Shown: positions 19,744 through 28,912, counted from the first letter of the stretch. The stretch is 64,000 nucleotides of DNA from an uncultured Marinobacter sp. (GCF_947259545.1 NZ_CAMYMK010000007.1:744001-808000); one strand, 5' to 3'. The notes: generated by a model from the sequence alone, not told the origin. Numbers and translations: made by a program.

Positions 19744-20280
19744 ATGGCATCACTTCAGGACCAGTTATTGAAGGCCGGACTTGCCGATGAAAAAAAGGCC
19801 AAGGCCATTCGCAACGAAAAGAAGAAGCAACGGAAACAGCAACCCAAAGGAACCGTGCAAGTCAGCGAGGCTGAAATTCGCGCCCGCAAGGCCCGGGAAG
19901 AGAAAGCCGAGCGTGACCGCCAGCTGAACCTGGAACGCCAGAAGGAAGCCGAGAAAAAAGCCATTCAGGCGCAGATTCGCCAATTGGTGGATACCAACCG
20001 CCTCGACCGTTCCCGGGGAGAAACCTCCTACCAGTTTGTTCACGACAAGAAAATCAAGAAAATCTTCGTGGACGACAAAATGGTCGACCAGCTCTCCCGC
20101 GGACGCCTGGCCATTGTGTTCGTCAACGACCAGTACGAGATTGTCGCCGAAGGCGTCGCACGGAAAATTCAGGAGCGGGATGAAAATGCCGTCGTTGTCC
20201 TCCATGATCGCCACAAAGATGATGCTGGGGAAGACGACCCCTATGCCGGGTACGAGATTCCTGATGACCTGATGTGGTGA
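19744..20280 (+). CDS. DUF2058 family protein (YaiL-like)
   Basis: A 178-residue, highly charged protein of the DUF2058 family. The N-terminal half is a long Lys/Arg/Glu-rich helix, probably coiled-coil (about residues 10-80), starting MASLQDQLLKAGLADEKKAK. The C-terminal half is a small folded region (YQFVHDKKIKKIFVDDKM, GRLAIVFVNDQYEIV). Function is unknown; the charge pattern would suit binding of nucleic acid or ribosomes. A GGAG site lies eight bases before the ATG. Confidence 0.88.
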   Translation: MASLQDQLLKAGLADEKKAKAIRNEKKKQRKQQPKGTVQVSEAEIRARKAREEKAERDRQLNLERQKEAEKKAIQAQIRQLVDTNRLDRSRGETSYQFVHDKKIKKIFVDDKMVDQLSRGRLAIVFVNDQYEIVAEGVARKIQERDENAVVVLHDRHKDDAGEDDPYAGYEIPDDLMW

Positions 20281-20305
20281 TCATCGAGGTATTCTCCGGG
20301 CCAGA

Positions 20306-20388
20306 TTGCTGTTTTTTCACCATGAGGTGCATCTGATTTGCCACTTCATGCGAATAACCCTATGCGGCTTACCGCAAAAAAACAGCAA
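20306..20388. repeat. Inverted repeat upstream of the CHRD gene
   Basis: TTGCTGTTTTTT (20306-20317) and AAAAAACAGCAA (20377-20388) are perfect 12-base complements 59 bases apart. The right arm ends just before the ribosome site of the next gene. The left arm could form part of a terminator for the DUF2058 gene; any regulatory role is unproven. Confidence 0.5.
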
Positions 20389-20406
20389 AAACCAAGGAGA
20401 ACACCG

Positions 20407-20919
20407 ATGAAATCATCCAGCGTAAAAACCTTGATGGCAGCGACTCTTACCTGTGCCGCCATGGGCGTATCGTCTGCGGCCATGGCGGGTCACACTAACC
20501 ATGTGCTGACCACCCAGTTAAGCGCCAAGGAGATGGTAGGTAGCAAGGGCGACCCCAACGGCAAGGGCCATGGCCACGTTTTCGGCGTCGATGGTGACCC
20601 CAAGACGCTGTGCTATATCGTTCAGGTGGAAGGTATTCAGACTGTACCGGTAGGTGAAGGCATGGCTGCCCATATCCATGAAGCTGCCAAGGGTAAGAAT
20701 GGCGCCCCGATTGCCATGCTCGCCGGCCCGGAAGACGGAGACGCAGCTGACTGCCTGACAGAAGGCGAAGAAGGCAAGTTTCCTACTGGTGAAAGCGGCA
20801 TCGTTAAGCGCATTCTCGAGAACCCGTCCGATTTTTACATCAATGTGCACAACCCGGAGCATCCCAATGGCGCCCTTCGTGGACAGCTGATGGGGGCAGA
20901 TCATAAAGGCAAGATGTAA
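20407..20919 (+). CDS. Secreted CHRD domain protein
   Basis: A 170-residue protein with a Sec signal peptide (KSSSVKTLMAATLTCAAMGVSSAAMA, cleavage about residue 28) followed by a single CHRD domain. Family features are SAKEMVGSKGDPNGKGHGHVFGVDG, MAAHIHEAAKGKNG and NVHNPEHPNGALRGQL. Bacterial CHRD proteins are extracytoplasmic and of unknown function. The ATG at 20407 has an AAGGAG site seven bases upstream; an upstream in-frame start at 20338 would bury the signal peptide. It is followed by a strong terminator. Confidence 0.9.
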   Translation: MKSSSVKTLMAATLTCAAMGVSSAAMAGHTNHVLTTQLSAKEMVGSKGDPNGKGHGHVFGVDGDPKTLCYIVQVEGIQTVPVGEGMAAHIHEAAKGKNGAPIAMLAGPEDGDAADCLTEGEEGKFPTGESGIVKRILENPSDFYINVHNPEHPNGALRGQLMGADHKGKM

Positions 20920-20966
20920 GAAGACAGATCGCGAGGACCAAATCCTCGGCTGATCCTCAGATCTGT

Positions 20967-21003
20967 AAACAAAAAACCCCGCTCAAGGCGGGGTTTTTTG
21001 TTT
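20967..21003. terminator. Strong bidirectional terminator
   Basis: Stem AAACAAAAAACCCCGC / GCGGGGTTTTTTGTTT with a four-base loop TCAA. It ends the CHRD transcript on the plus strand and, on the minus strand, any transcript passing the tRNA block. Confidence 0.92.
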
Positions 21004-21136
21004 GATATGGCGCGGCTGGGAGGATTAGGCGGGCCTGCGGCCCTTCCCCTTCGGGGCCGCCGTCGCTGCGCTCCCGCGTTCCTTCGCACACTGCGTGTGC
21101 TGCGGTCGAACCTCTTTCGGTTCAAATCCTCCCAGC
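21002..21136 (-). repeat. tRNA-Arg 3'-end remnant fused to a multi-hairpin element
   Basis: Bases 21002-21026 repeat, without mismatch, the 25 bases 21192-21216 that hold the CCA end, acceptor stem and part of the T arm of the neighbouring tRNA-Arg plus six bases beyond CCA. The rest of that tRNA is absent. In its place is a GC-rich run of hairpins: GGGCC/GGCCC (21031-21043), CCCC/GGGG (21046-21056), GCACAC/GTGTGC (21086-21100) and GAACC/GGTTC (21108-21123). It is closed by a perfect 12-bp stem, GCTGGGAGGATT (21015-21026) with AATCCTCCCAGC (21125-21136). The right arm is an inverted copy of the tRNA T-arm/acceptor sequence. Confidence 0.75.
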
Positions 21137-21148
21137 TATACAAAGCAA

Positions 21149-21185
21149 AACGCCTCAGCCTGTGGGGTACACAAACTGAGGCGTT
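21149..21185 (-). terminator. Terminator of the tRNA operon
   Basis: Ten-base stem AACGCCTCAG / CTGAGGCGTT. On the minus strand it is followed by TTTTGCTTTG and begins 12 bases after the CCA end of the last complete tRNA-Arg. Confidence 0.85.
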
Positions 21186-21197
21186 CTGATCTTGATA

Positions 21198-21274
21198 TGG
21201 CGCGGCTGGGAGGATTCGAACCTCCGACCGCCTGGTTCGTAGCCAGGTACTCTATCCAGCTGAGCTACAGCCGC
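21198..21274 (-). tRNA. tRNA-Arg (ACG), second copy
   Basis: A 77-nt cloverleaf with encoded CCA. The acceptor stem GCGGCTG pairs with CAGCCGC, and the anticodon loop CTACGAA gives ACG. The T arm contains GGTTCGAATCC. ACG is read as ICG after A34 deamination. It is identical to the copy at 21297-21373 and is the last tRNA of the Ser-Arg-Arg transcript. Confidence 0.98.
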
Positions 21275-21296
21275 TTAAAACTTTGTATGGCGAAAA

Positions 21297-21373
21297 TGGC
21301 GCGGCTGGGAGGATTCGAACCTCCGACCGCCTGGTTCGTAGCCAGGTACTCTATCCAGCTGAGCTACAGCCGC
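21297..21373 (-). tRNA. tRNA-Arg (ACG), first copy
   Basis: A 77-nt cloverleaf with encoded CCA and anticodon ACG, identical in sequence to the downstream copy. The two copies are separated by 22 bases. They are probably a recent tandem duplication or are kept alike by gene conversion. Confidence 0.98.
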
Positions 21374-21431
21374 GCATCTTGTCGCTCTGGTTGAGTGCCA
21401 AATCAACCTGCTCTCTTTTCCGGTGAGGGAA

Positions 21432-21523
<92 letters not shown>

Positions 21524-21606
21524 TTGAGAACGGGGCGTATACTACCATAATTTTTCTGTTTTCATAGGGTTGACACAAGTTTTTTGCATCTCATTTTTAC
21601 CAGGCA

Positions 21607-21645
21607 GAAAAAAAGCCGTTCAGGTTTCCCCTGAACGGCTTTTTA
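21607..21645 (-). terminator. csrA terminator
   Basis: Stem AAAAGCCGTTCAG / CTGAACGGCTTTT with a seven-base loop and an eight-base T-run on the minus strand, beginning ten bases after the csrA stop. It separates csrA from the tRNA genes. Confidence 0.92.
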
Positions 21646-21652
21646 AGGCCTC

Positions 21653-21850
21653 TCAGCTATTGCCAGGTTCTGGCTCATCAGAATCTTTCTCGCTCTGAAT
21701 GCGCTGATAAATCTCTTCACGGTGTACTGCTACTTCCTTGGGAGCGTTAACACCGATACGCACCTGGTTTCCCTTAACTCCGAGCACGGTAACGGTGATT
21801 TCGTCACCCACCATCAGAGTTTCGCCAACACGGCGAGTCAAAATCAACAT
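21653..21850 (-). CDS. csrA: Carbon storage regulator CsrA (RsmA)
   Basis: A 65-residue post-transcriptional regulator that binds GGA motifs in mRNA leaders. Canonical N-terminus [16 protein letters not shown], core [27 protein letters not shown] with the RNA-contacting GxxAPxxxxVHR region, and a short acidic tail. The lysC-csrA-tRNA-Ser order is common in gammaproteobacteria. Its own leader holds four GGA triplets within about 45 bases, one between ribosome site and start (ACAGGATATG), which fits autoregulation. A possible promoter on the minus strand is TTTTGA and TATAAA with 17-base spacing, around 21917-21945. Confidence 0.97.
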   Translation of the reverse strand: MLILTRRVGETLMVGDEITVTVLGVKGNQVRIGVNAPKEVAVHREEIYQRIQSEKDSDEPEPGNS

Positions 21851-22043
21851 ATCCTGTTCTCCCTTGTCCAGAGCTACCTGTTCCGAAAATAACGTTCTAC
21901 TTTTGTGTAGTCACTTTTATAGTGGGACTACTTGCTACTCAAAAGGCGCATAGTTCCTTATACGGAAACCTGCGCTAACGGGAGCAACAAATAACACCCT
22001 TTTTTTCAGACAGCCTGAGCGAACCGACCTGTGCTTCGCTTGA

Positions 22044-23279
22044 TCAGGCTTCTTCAACCCCGGACTTGTCCAGCTCGAAAGCACTGTGAAGTGCACGAAC
22101 TGCAAGCTCGAGATACTTCTCATCAATCACCACGGAAATCTTGATTTCGGACGTGGAGATCATCTGAATATTGATACCCTCATTGGAGAGAGCTTCGAAC
22201 ATCCGGGTGGCAACGCCGGCATGTGAGCGCATGCCAACACCAACGATACTAACCTTGGCAATTTTACTGTCACCGCCAACTTCACGAGCTCCCAGCTCGT
22301 CTGCGACACCCCGGAGCACTTCCTGCGCCCGCTTGAAGTCATTGCGATGGACCGTAAAGGTGAAGGACGTGTGATTATCCTCCCCCACGTTCTGCACAAT
22401 CATATCAACTTCAATATTAGCGTCGCTAACAGGTTTCAGTATACGCAAAGCACTGCCAGGTGTATCGGGCACACCGGAAATAGTGACTTTGGCTTCGTCA
22501 CGGTTGAAAGCGATGCCGGAGACGACCGGTTGTTCCATGGCGTTATCATCCTCAAGAGTAATCAGGGTGCCTTCACCTTCCTGGAAGCTGGAAAGAACCC
22601 TTAAAGGAACATTGTACTTACCTGCAAACTCAACGGCACGAATCTGCAATACCTTTGAACCCAGGCTGGCCATTTCCAGCATTTCCTCAAAGGTAATTCG
22701 CTCAAGCCGCTGCGCACTGTCAACAACCCGGGGATCGGTCGTGTAAACCCCATCCACGTCGGTATAGATCTGACATTCGTCGGCTTTCAATGCCGCTGCC
22801 AATGCAACGGCTGTGGTATCCGAGCCACCACGGCCAAGCGTGGTGATATTGCCGTTGTCATCAATACCCTGGAAACCAGCGACCACAACCACTCTCCCCG
22901 CGTCCAGATCTTCGCGCATACGCTGCTCATCGATCTGCTTGATGCGGGCCTTGGTATGGGAACTGTCGGTCACGATACGGACCTGCGAACCGGTATAGGA
23001 ACGCGCGGTGCACCCTAACTTCTGCAGGGCCATGGACAGCAACGCAATGGTGACCTGCTCGCCGGTAGAGACCAGCACATCCATTTCCCGGGGCGTGGGC
23101 TCTTCCATGATATCGTTTGCCAATGCGATCAGGCGATTGGTTTCGCCGCTCATGGCGGACACCACCACAACCACCTCATGCCCCTCACGACGGAAGCGAG
23201 CCACTTTCTCGGCCACCGCCTGAATACGCTCGGTAGTTCCTACCGACGTACCACCGAATTTCTGAACCAACAGAGCCAT
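22044..23279 (-). CDS. lysC: Aspartate kinase
   Basis: A 411-residue aspartokinase, first step of the aspartate family pathway (Lys, Thr, Met, diaminopimelate). The N-terminal kinase domain has KFGGTSVG at residues 7-14, TLGRGGSDTTAVALA near 170 and TDVDGVYTTDPR. Two ACT domains fill residues about 260-405 (FTVHRNDFKRAQEVL, GMRSHAGVATRMFEALSNEGINIQMISTSEIKISV), typical of the lysine/threonine-feedback-inhibited class. Some members of this class make a second subunit from an internal start; that cannot be judged here. It lies between alaS and csrA on the same strand. Confidence 0.96.
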   Translation of the reverse strand: MALLVQKFGGTSVGTTERIQAVAEKVARFRREGHEVVVVVSAMSGETNRLIALANDIMEEPTPREMDVLVSTGEQVTIALLSMALQKLGCTARSYTGSQVRIVTDSSHTKARIKQIDEQRMREDLDAGRVVVVAGFQGIDDNGNITTLGRGGSDTTAVALAAALKADECQIYTDVDGVYTTDPRVVDSAQRLERITFEEMLEMASLGSKVLQIRAVEFAGKYNVPLRVLSSFQEGEGTLITLEDDNAMEQPVVSGIAFNRDEAKVTISGVPDTPGSALRILKPVSDANIEVDMIVQNVGEDNHTSFTFTVHRNDFKRAQEVLRGVADELGAREVGGDSKIAKVSIVGVGMRSHAGVATRMFEALSNEGINIQMISTSEIKISVVIDEKYLELAVRALHSAFELDKSGVEEA

Positions 23280-23332
23280 TTTCTTCCCGGTATCCTGAAG
23301 AGGACAAAGGCGGAGCCAAAGCCCCGCCGGTT

Positions 23333-23368
23333 AAAAATCAAACGGGCAGGATTATAAACGTCTGCCCG
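23333..23368 (-). terminator. alaS terminator with a promoter-like loop
   Basis: Minus-strand stem CGGGCAG / CTGCCCG (23368-23362 and 23349-23343) followed by TTTGATTTTT. The 12-base loop contains a perfect TATAAT, with TTGCGA 15 bases further upstream, which could serve lysC. The hairpin sits 17 bases after the alaS stop. Confidence 0.6.
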
Positions 23369-23384
23369 CTATCGCAACAGTTGC

Positions 23385-26015
23385 TTATGCAATATTTTCT
23401 TTCACCCAGTCAGGAACGCCTGCCAGGGCATCAGCCAATCGAGAGGGATCGTTTCCACCACCCTGAGCCATATCCGGACGACCGCCGCCCTTACCATCCA
23501 CCTGGGCCGCGAGATGCTTCATCAGGTCACCGGCTTTGATCCTGCCGGTGGCCGACTTGGTGACACCAGCAACCAACGTGACTTTGCCGTCCTCCACACT
23601 GGCAAGCACCACAACCCCTTCACCGAGCTTGTTCTTCAACTGATCCGCTGTTTCCATCAATGACTTGCGATCAGCGCCTTCCAGCTCGGAAGCGACGACT
23701 TTCAAGCCGGCCACGTCAACAGCGGAACTGGCCAGGTCAGTCCCGGCAGAGCTGGCCAGTTTGGCCTTTAGGGCTGTCACTTCTTTTTCCAGCTGACGAT
23801 TACGATCCACAGTCTGCTGAACTTTCTCGATCAGCGATTCCCTGGTTCCTTTCACCAGCCCGGCGGCTTGCTTCAACGTTTGCTCGGTTTCGTCCACCCA
23901 CTCCAGAGCACCGAAACCAGTGACTGCCTCAATACGACGAACCCCTGAGGAGATACCGCTTTCCGAGGTGATCCGGAACAGACCGATATCCCCGGTGCGC
24001 GCCACATGCGTACCGCCACACAGCTCGACGGAAAAGTTATCGGAGCCCATGCTCAGTACTCGCACAGTATCTCCATACTTTTCACCGAACAGAGCCACCG
24101 CACCTTTTGCCTGGGCCTGCTCCATGTCGGTGACTTCCGTCTGTACCGGTGTATTGGCAAGAATCTGCTCGTTTACCTGACGCTCGATTTCCTTCAACTG
24201 TTCCAACGTAACAGCCTCGAAGTGCGAGAAATCGAAACGCAGTTTATCCGGATCCACCAGTGAACCCTTCTGGGTGACATGCTCGCCCAGCACATTGCGC
24301 AGTGCGGCATGCAGCAGGTGGGTGGCAGAATGGTTGCGTTTGGTGCGCTCACGGCGGGCGTGATCTATGCGGGCGTCCACTTCCAGCCCGGAAAACAGCT
24401 CGCCTTCAATGACGGTGCCGATATGAAGGTGGTTATCCCCTTCCTTGCGGGTATCGGTTACCTGGAAGCGGCCACCACTCCAGGTCAACAGGCCGGTATC
24501 ACCCACCTGACCGCCGGATTCCGCATAAAACGGCGTACGTTCCAGCACGACAACCGCCTCGTCCCCGGCTTCGGCCGCCTTCTCTTCATCGCCGACAATC
24601 ACGGTGCGAATCGTCTCATGGCCATCGATATGCTCGTAGCCGGTAAACTCAGTCTTGCCTTCAATGGACAGGCCGGCGGCATTGTAATCAATGCCGAACT
24701 TGCTGGCGGCACGGGCGCGCTCACGTTGGCTTTCCATCGCCTTTTCGTATCCCTCGTAGTCCAGTGTCAGGCCACGCTCACGGGCGATGTCATTGGTGAG
24801 GTCCACCGGAAATCCGTAGGTGTCATACAGGGTGAAAATCGTCTCGCCAGGGATAACACTTCCCTTCAGCTCAGCAATGTCCTGCTCCAGCAGACGCAGC
24901 CCCTTGTCCAGCGTTTTGGCAAACTGCTCTTCTTCCTGCAACAGCACCTTTTCGATCTGCTTTCGGCTGCTGATCAGCTGTGGATAGGCATCCCCCATCA
25001 GCTCAACCAGGGCACCGGTAAGCTTGTAGAAGAAAGGCTGGGTGGCACCCAGTTTGTTGCCATGGCGGGCGGCACGGCGAATGATCCGGCGCAAAACAAA
25101 CCCGCGACCTTCATTGGAAGGCATAACGCCGTCGGAAATAAGAAACGCACATGAACGGATGTGGTCGGCAACCACCCGTAACGATGCCTCGGTCGTATCG
25201 ACACCGCCCAGAATACTGGAAGCCGCTGTCAGCAGGTCCTGCATCAGGTCGATTTCGTAGTTGCTGTGAACACCCTGGAGAACAGCGGTGATGCGCTCAA
25301 GCCCCATCCCGGTATCCACCGACGGCTTTGGCAGATTCAGCATTTCTCCGTCAGACGTGCGGTTGTACTGCATGAAGACCACGTTCCAGATTTCAATGTA
25401 ACGGTCGCCGTCTTCTTCGGGGCTGCCAGGAGGGCCACCGGCCACGTCAGGACCATGGTCATAGAAAATCTCGGTACAGGGACCGCAAGGTCCAGTGTCA
25501 CCCATCTGCCAGAAGTTGTCGGACGCATAGGGTGCGCCCTTGTTATCACCAATGCGCACAATTCGCTCAGCCGGAACACCGATTTCCTTGTTCCAGATAT
25601 CATAGGCCTCGTCGTCCGACGCATAAACGGTGACCCACAGCTTGTCTTTGGACAGCTTGAGCCAGTCGTCACCGGTCAGAAAGGTCCATGCGTAGTTAAT
25701 CGCTTCGCGCTTGAAGTAGTCACCAAAGCTGAAGTTGCCCAGCATTTCAAAAAAGGTATGGTGACGCGCGGTGTAACCGACGTTCTCAAGATCGTTATGT
25801 TTGCCGCCGGCACGCACGCATTTCTGGGAGGTCGTCGCGCGGGTGTAATCGCGCTCTTCACGGCCAAGGAACAGATCCTTGAACTGGTTCATCCCCGCGT
25901 TGGTAAACAGCAGGGTGGGATCGTCCGCCGGTACCAGCGAACTGCTCGGCACAATGGTGTGCCCCTGCTGCTTGAAATAGTCCAGAAACGCCTGTCGCAA
26001 CTCTGCGGTTTTCAT
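23385..26015 (-). CDS. alaS: Alanyl-tRNA synthetase
   Basis: An 876-residue class II synthetase charging tRNA-Ala. It shows the catalytic core ([30 protein letters not shown]), the editing domain with zinc ligands HSATHLLH and [13 protein letters not shown], and the C-Ala domain with [12 protein letters not shown] near the end. Length is as expected for gammaproteobacteria. The start at 26015 ([14 protein letters not shown]) matches the family; the frame runs 17 codons further upstream without support. It is divergent from the RDD gene, with a palindrome between them. Confidence 0.97.
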   Translation of the reverse strand: MKTAELRQAFLDYFKQQGHTIVPSSSLVPADDPTLLFTNAGMNQFKDLFLGREERDYTRATTSQKCVRAGGKHNDLENVGYTARHHTFFEMLGNFSFGDYFKREAINYAWTFLTGDDWLKLSKDKLWVTVYASDDEAYDIWNKEIGVPAERIVRIGDNKGAPYASDNFWQMGDTGPCGPCTEIFYDHGPDVAGGPPGSPEEDGDRYIEIWNVVFMQYNRTSDGEMLNLPKPSVDTGMGLERITAVLQGVHSNYEIDLMQDLLTAASSILGGVDTTEASLRVVADHIRSCAFLISDGVMPSNEGRGFVLRRIIRRAARHGNKLGATQPFFYKLTGALVELMGDAYPQLISSRKQIEKVLLQEEEQFAKTLDKGLRLLEQDIAELKGSVIPGETIFTLYDTYGFPVDLTNDIARERGLTLDYEGYEKAMESQRERARAASKFGIDYNAAGLSIEGKTEFTGYEHIDGHETIRTVIVGDEEKAAEAGDEAVVVLERTPFYAESGGQVGDTGLLTWSGGRFQVTDTRKEGDNHLHIGTVIEGELFSGLEVDARIDHARRERTKRNHSATHLLHAALRNVLGEHVTQKGSLVDPDKLRFDFSHFEAVTLEQLKEIERQVNEQILANTPVQTEVTDMEQAQAKGAVALFGEKYGDTVRVLSMGSDNFSVELCGGTHVARTGDIGLFRITSESGISSGVRRIEAVTGFGALEWVDETEQTLKQAAGLVKGTRESLIEKVQQTVDRNRQLEKEVTALKAKLASSAGTDLASSAVDVAGLKVVASELEGADRKSLMETADQLKNKLGEGVVVLASVEDGKVTLVAGVTKSATGRIKAGDLMKHLAAQVDGKGGGRPDMAQGGGNDPSRLADALAGVPDWVKENIA

Positions 26016-26076
26016 AGCCCTTTGATACCCTTCTATAAACCCGTCGGGGTCCACGATTGAGAACACATACTTACAT

Positions 26077-26107
26077 GCGTGTGCAAATCCGCTACTCTAG
26101 CACACGC
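26077..26107. promoter_or_regulatory. Palindrome in the alaS/RDD divergent region
   Basis: GCGTGTGC (26077-26084) and GCACACGC (26100-26107) are perfect 8-base inverted arms around a 15-base centre, 62 bases upstream of alaS and 39 upstream of the RDD gene. E. coli AlaRS is known to repress its own gene through a palindrome at the promoter. An analogous role here is only a possibility. Confidence 0.4.
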
Positions 26108-26145
26108 CGAGAACAGGAAAAACGTGAAACATCACAGGAGACCCC

Positions 26146-26682
26146 ATGCCCCGACGCTTTCATGACGCCGAGGAATTGCTACCCCCCGCCACGTTTATCA
26201 AACGACTTCTGACCATTATTTACGATGGCTTGATCTGCATTGCCGTGCTGTTGGTGGCAACCTGGATTTACACCATGATAGCCGGATGGCTGACGGGATG
26301 GGATCGTTACCAGGACATGGCTGAAAGCGGGACCCTGGGCGGTGATCCGCTGCTGACGTTTATCCTGTTCCTGGTGCTGTATCTGTTTTTCGCCTATTTC
26401 TGGACGCATACCGGCCAGACACTGGCCATGCAGGTCTGGCGCATTCGCATCGAGAACCTGGATGGCACTTCCGTGAGCTGGTCCCAGGCGCTTCTACGTT
26501 ATGCTACTGCCGCAGCGGTTTTCTTCGTAACTCTGCTGGCCTCTTATTACCTTGGGACGATTACCCTGGCGATCACCATACCCGCCATGCTGTCCCTGTT
26601 CTGGCCGATTAACGGCCTGTCCGTCACAGACCGGATTTCCGGTAGCGTGGTGGTACAGGTACCCAAACCGACTAAGAAGTAG
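26146..26682 (+). CDS. RDD family membrane protein
   Basis: A 178-residue inner-membrane protein of the RDD family. The usual RD-D pattern is represented by FIKRLLTIIYDGLICIAVLL at the first helix. Further helices lie near 70-92 and 118-150, and the family motif TGQTLAMQVWRIRIENLDG lies between helices two and three. Function is unproven; some RDD proteins are linked to sodium/proton exchange. An AGGAG site lies seven bases upstream. It converges with lptG, leaving only 22 bases between them. Confidence 0.9.
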   Translation: MPRRFHDAEELLPPATFIKRLLTIIYDGLICIAVLLVATWIYTMIAGWLTGWDRYQDMAESGTLGGDPLLTFILFLVLYLFFAYFWTHTGQTLAMQVWRIRIENLDGTSVSWSQALLRYATAAAVFFVTLLASYYLGTITLAITIPAMLSLFWPINGLSVTDRISGSVVVQVPKPTKK

Positions 26683-26704
26683 CGCCACTCTTCTTATCCT
26701 CGCC

Positions 26705-27766
26705 TTACCCCGCCCGTCGCATCAACACCGCACCAACGGCGGCATTGATTGCGATGGGCAACAGAATGGCCAGAACCGGATTAAAGCCGAAGACAAGACT
26801 CATCGGGCCAAGCAGATCCTGCATGTACTTGAACAACAACCCGACGATCAGACCGGTAAAAACCCGGAAACCCATGGTCACCGAGCGCAACGGCCCAAAA
26901 ATGAAGGAAATGGCTACCAGCACCATCACTGCCGTACCCAGCGGCATCAGCACCTTCTTCCAGAACGCCAGCCAATAATTGGCCGAGCTCAGCCCCTGCT
27001 GATCCAGGTAACTGGCGTAGGTGTATAGCCCGGTCATCGGCAGATTTTCCGGCTTGACGATCAGCACACTCAGCACGCCAGGGGAAAGCCCCGTCTCCCA
27101 GCGCAGGGTTTCGCGGGTTTCCTGAGTCAGCCGCTCTTCACCCATCACGGTGGTGGTCACGTTCTGCAATTGCCAGTGATCGCCCTGGTAAGTCGCACGC
27201 TCGGAAAAGCTGGCCGAGAGCATCCAGCGGTCGGCATCAAAACGAAACAGGGACACACCCTGCAATTCGCCATTCGGACGGACAGCGTTGAGGTGCATGA
27301 ACACATCCCCCTCCCGATGCCAGATGCCCGATGCCGTAGCAATGTTTTCCCCCGCCCCCCGGGCAATCGCTTTCTGGCTCTGGGCCATGCGCTCTGCTGG
27401 CGGCGCCACGTACTCTCCGATCACCAGTCCGATCATCACCACAATCAGCGTGGGCTTCATTGCAGACCAGACAATGCGCTTGATGGATACCCCGGCGGCT
27501 CGGATAACCGTCAGCTCTGAGGAACTGGCCATCGCCCCCAGGCCCACAAGACACCCCATAAAGGCGCCCAGGGGCAGATAATCATAGATACGGCGGGGCA
27601 GCGTCATAAACACGTACCATAACGCCTGCAGTGTCTGGTAATCGTTACGGGTGTCATCCAGTTCGGCGATGAACCCGAAAATCAGGTCCAGGGACAGCAC
27701 CACCACCATGACCAGGAACATCGCTCCGCCCACGGTACGCATGACGTATTGATCGATCTTACGCAC
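26705..27766 (-). CDS. lptG: LPS export permease LptG
   Basis: A 353-residue permease of the LptBFG ABC transporter, which extracts lipopolysaccharide from the inner membrane. Three N-terminal helices (VGGAMFLVMVVVLSLDLIFGF; RIYDYLPLGAFMGCLVGLGAMASSSELTVIRAAGVS as the coupling region), a periplasmic beta-jellyroll domain in the middle and three C-terminal helices. It overlaps the end of lptF by eight bases. Confidence 0.95.
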   Translation of the reverse strand: MRKIDQYVMRTVGGAMFLVMVVVLSLDLIFGFIAELDDTRNDYQTLQALWYVFMTLPRRIYDYLPLGAFMGCLVGLGAMASSSELTVIRAAGVSIKRIVWSAMKPTLIVVMIGLVIGEYVAPPAERMAQSQKAIARGAGENIATASGIWHREGDVFMHLNAVRPNGELQGVSLFRFDADRWMLSASFSERATYQGDHWQLQNVTTTVMGEERLTQETRETLRWETGLSPGVLSVLIVKPENLPMTGLYTYASYLDQQGLSSANYWLAFWKKVLMPLGTAVMVLVAISFIFGPLRSVTMGFRVFTGLIVGLLFKYMQDLLGPMSLVFGFNPVLAILLPIAINAAVGAVLMRRAG

Positions 27767-28856
27767 GGGCCTGGCCCTCCCGAATCAGACGCCGCTTATA
27801 CAGCCAGGCGGGACCAAACTGGAGCCACAGCCCCAGGGCAAGGAAAATGGCATGTACCCACAACAGGCCGATCCATTCCGGCACCTTGCCTCCGGCGAGC
27901 GCATCCCGGGCCACGATCAACAGGCCGAGATAGGTAATGTAAACCAGCATCGCGGGAAGCAAATGGAAGAAACGGCCCTGGCGGGGATTCACCCGGCTCA
28001 GCCGGACCGCCAGCAAGGTGACAATGGGAACAATCAGGGGCAAGGTGAATCGCCAGTGCAGCAATGCCCGGTCGTCCGGGTCATCCGAGGCCATCAGGTC
28101 CAGGGTGCTGACCCCCTCTTCCAGCTCCTTGTCACGGCCACCACCACTCTGAACTTTCAGGCCGTAGGCATCAAAACCGGTCATCTGGTATTCAAGCTGA
28201 CCGGGCTGCCCCTCAAAACGCCCACCCTCTTCCAATATCAGAAAACGACTACCCGTTTCCTGATCAATCAACTGGGAGCCGGATTCCGCCGTGATGATGG
28301 TCAACCCCTCACGACCGTATTCTGCGATGAACACACCTTCAAGAACCCGCTTGTCGTCACTCAGACCTTCGGTGTAGGTCACCCGGCCGCCAGAGGCCAG
28401 ATCCTGAAAACGACCGGGCGCCAGCATTTCAAACTCGGTCGCCTTTCGCTGCTCATTGAAAATCGCCTCCACCTGTTTCATACCCCAGGGCGAAACATAC
28501 AGACTCATCGCCCCCACAGTCAGCATCACCGGTATGCTGGCTATCAGAGTTTTGCCAAGCACCTGGCGGTCACTCATGCCACAGGCAAACAGGACCGTCA
28601 TTTCGCTCTCAAGGTACATACGACCGTAGGCCAGCAGGATACCGATGAAGAATCCAAGGGGCAGGATCAGCTCCAGGAAACCGGGGAAACGGTATGCCAT
28701 GATCTGAAACAGCACATCACCCGCCAGCTCGCCTGCGGCAGCATCCGCCAGATATTTGATAAACCGGCCGCTCATGAATACCAGCAGTAAAACACCGGAA
28801 ACGGCGAGCATACTGATCATGGTCTGGCGGGTAAGGTATCGGAAAACGATGCTCAA
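27759..28856 (-). CDS. lptF: LPS export permease LptF
   Basis: A 365-residue partner of LptG with the same layout: three helices, the coupling segment AYGRMYLESEMTVLFACGMS, a periplasmic jellyroll domain (about 110-250) and three C-terminal helices. The YjgP/YjgQ family is unmistakable. It is the first gene of the lptFG pair and is divergent from pepA, as in most gammaproteobacteria. Confidence 0.95.
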   Translation of the reverse strand: MSIVFRYLTRQTMISMLAVSGVLLLVFMSGRFIKYLADAAAGELAGDVLFQIMAYRFPGFLELILPLGFFIGILLAYGRMYLESEMTVLFACGMSDRQVLGKTLIASIPVMLTVGAMSLYVSPWGMKQVEAIFNEQRKATEFEMLAPGRFQDLASGGRVTYTEGLSDDKRVLEGVFIAEYGREGLTIITAESGSQLIDQETGSRFLILEEGGRFEGQPGQLEYQMTGFDAYGLKVQSGGGRDKELEEGVSTLDLMASDDPDDRALLHWRFTLPLIVPIVTLLAVRLSRVNPRQGRFFHLLPAMLVYITYLGLLIVARDALAGGKVPEWIGLLWVHAIFLALGLWLQFGPAWLYKRRLIREGQARA

Positions 28857-28912
28857 AACGTTGTCTCTGGCCGGAACGGATCGTTGTCAGTGGATGGAAA
28901 AACGACGGGGCT

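Noticed and set aside
21086..21100. Hairpin GCACAC/GTGTGC taken alone as a terminator
   Set aside because: No T-run on either side and it is nested in a larger structured element, so a separate terminator call is not justified.
21192..21373. Direct repeats resembling a two-unit CRISPR-like array
   Set aside because: The repeats are complete, identical tRNA-Arg genes; no cas genes or further units exist.
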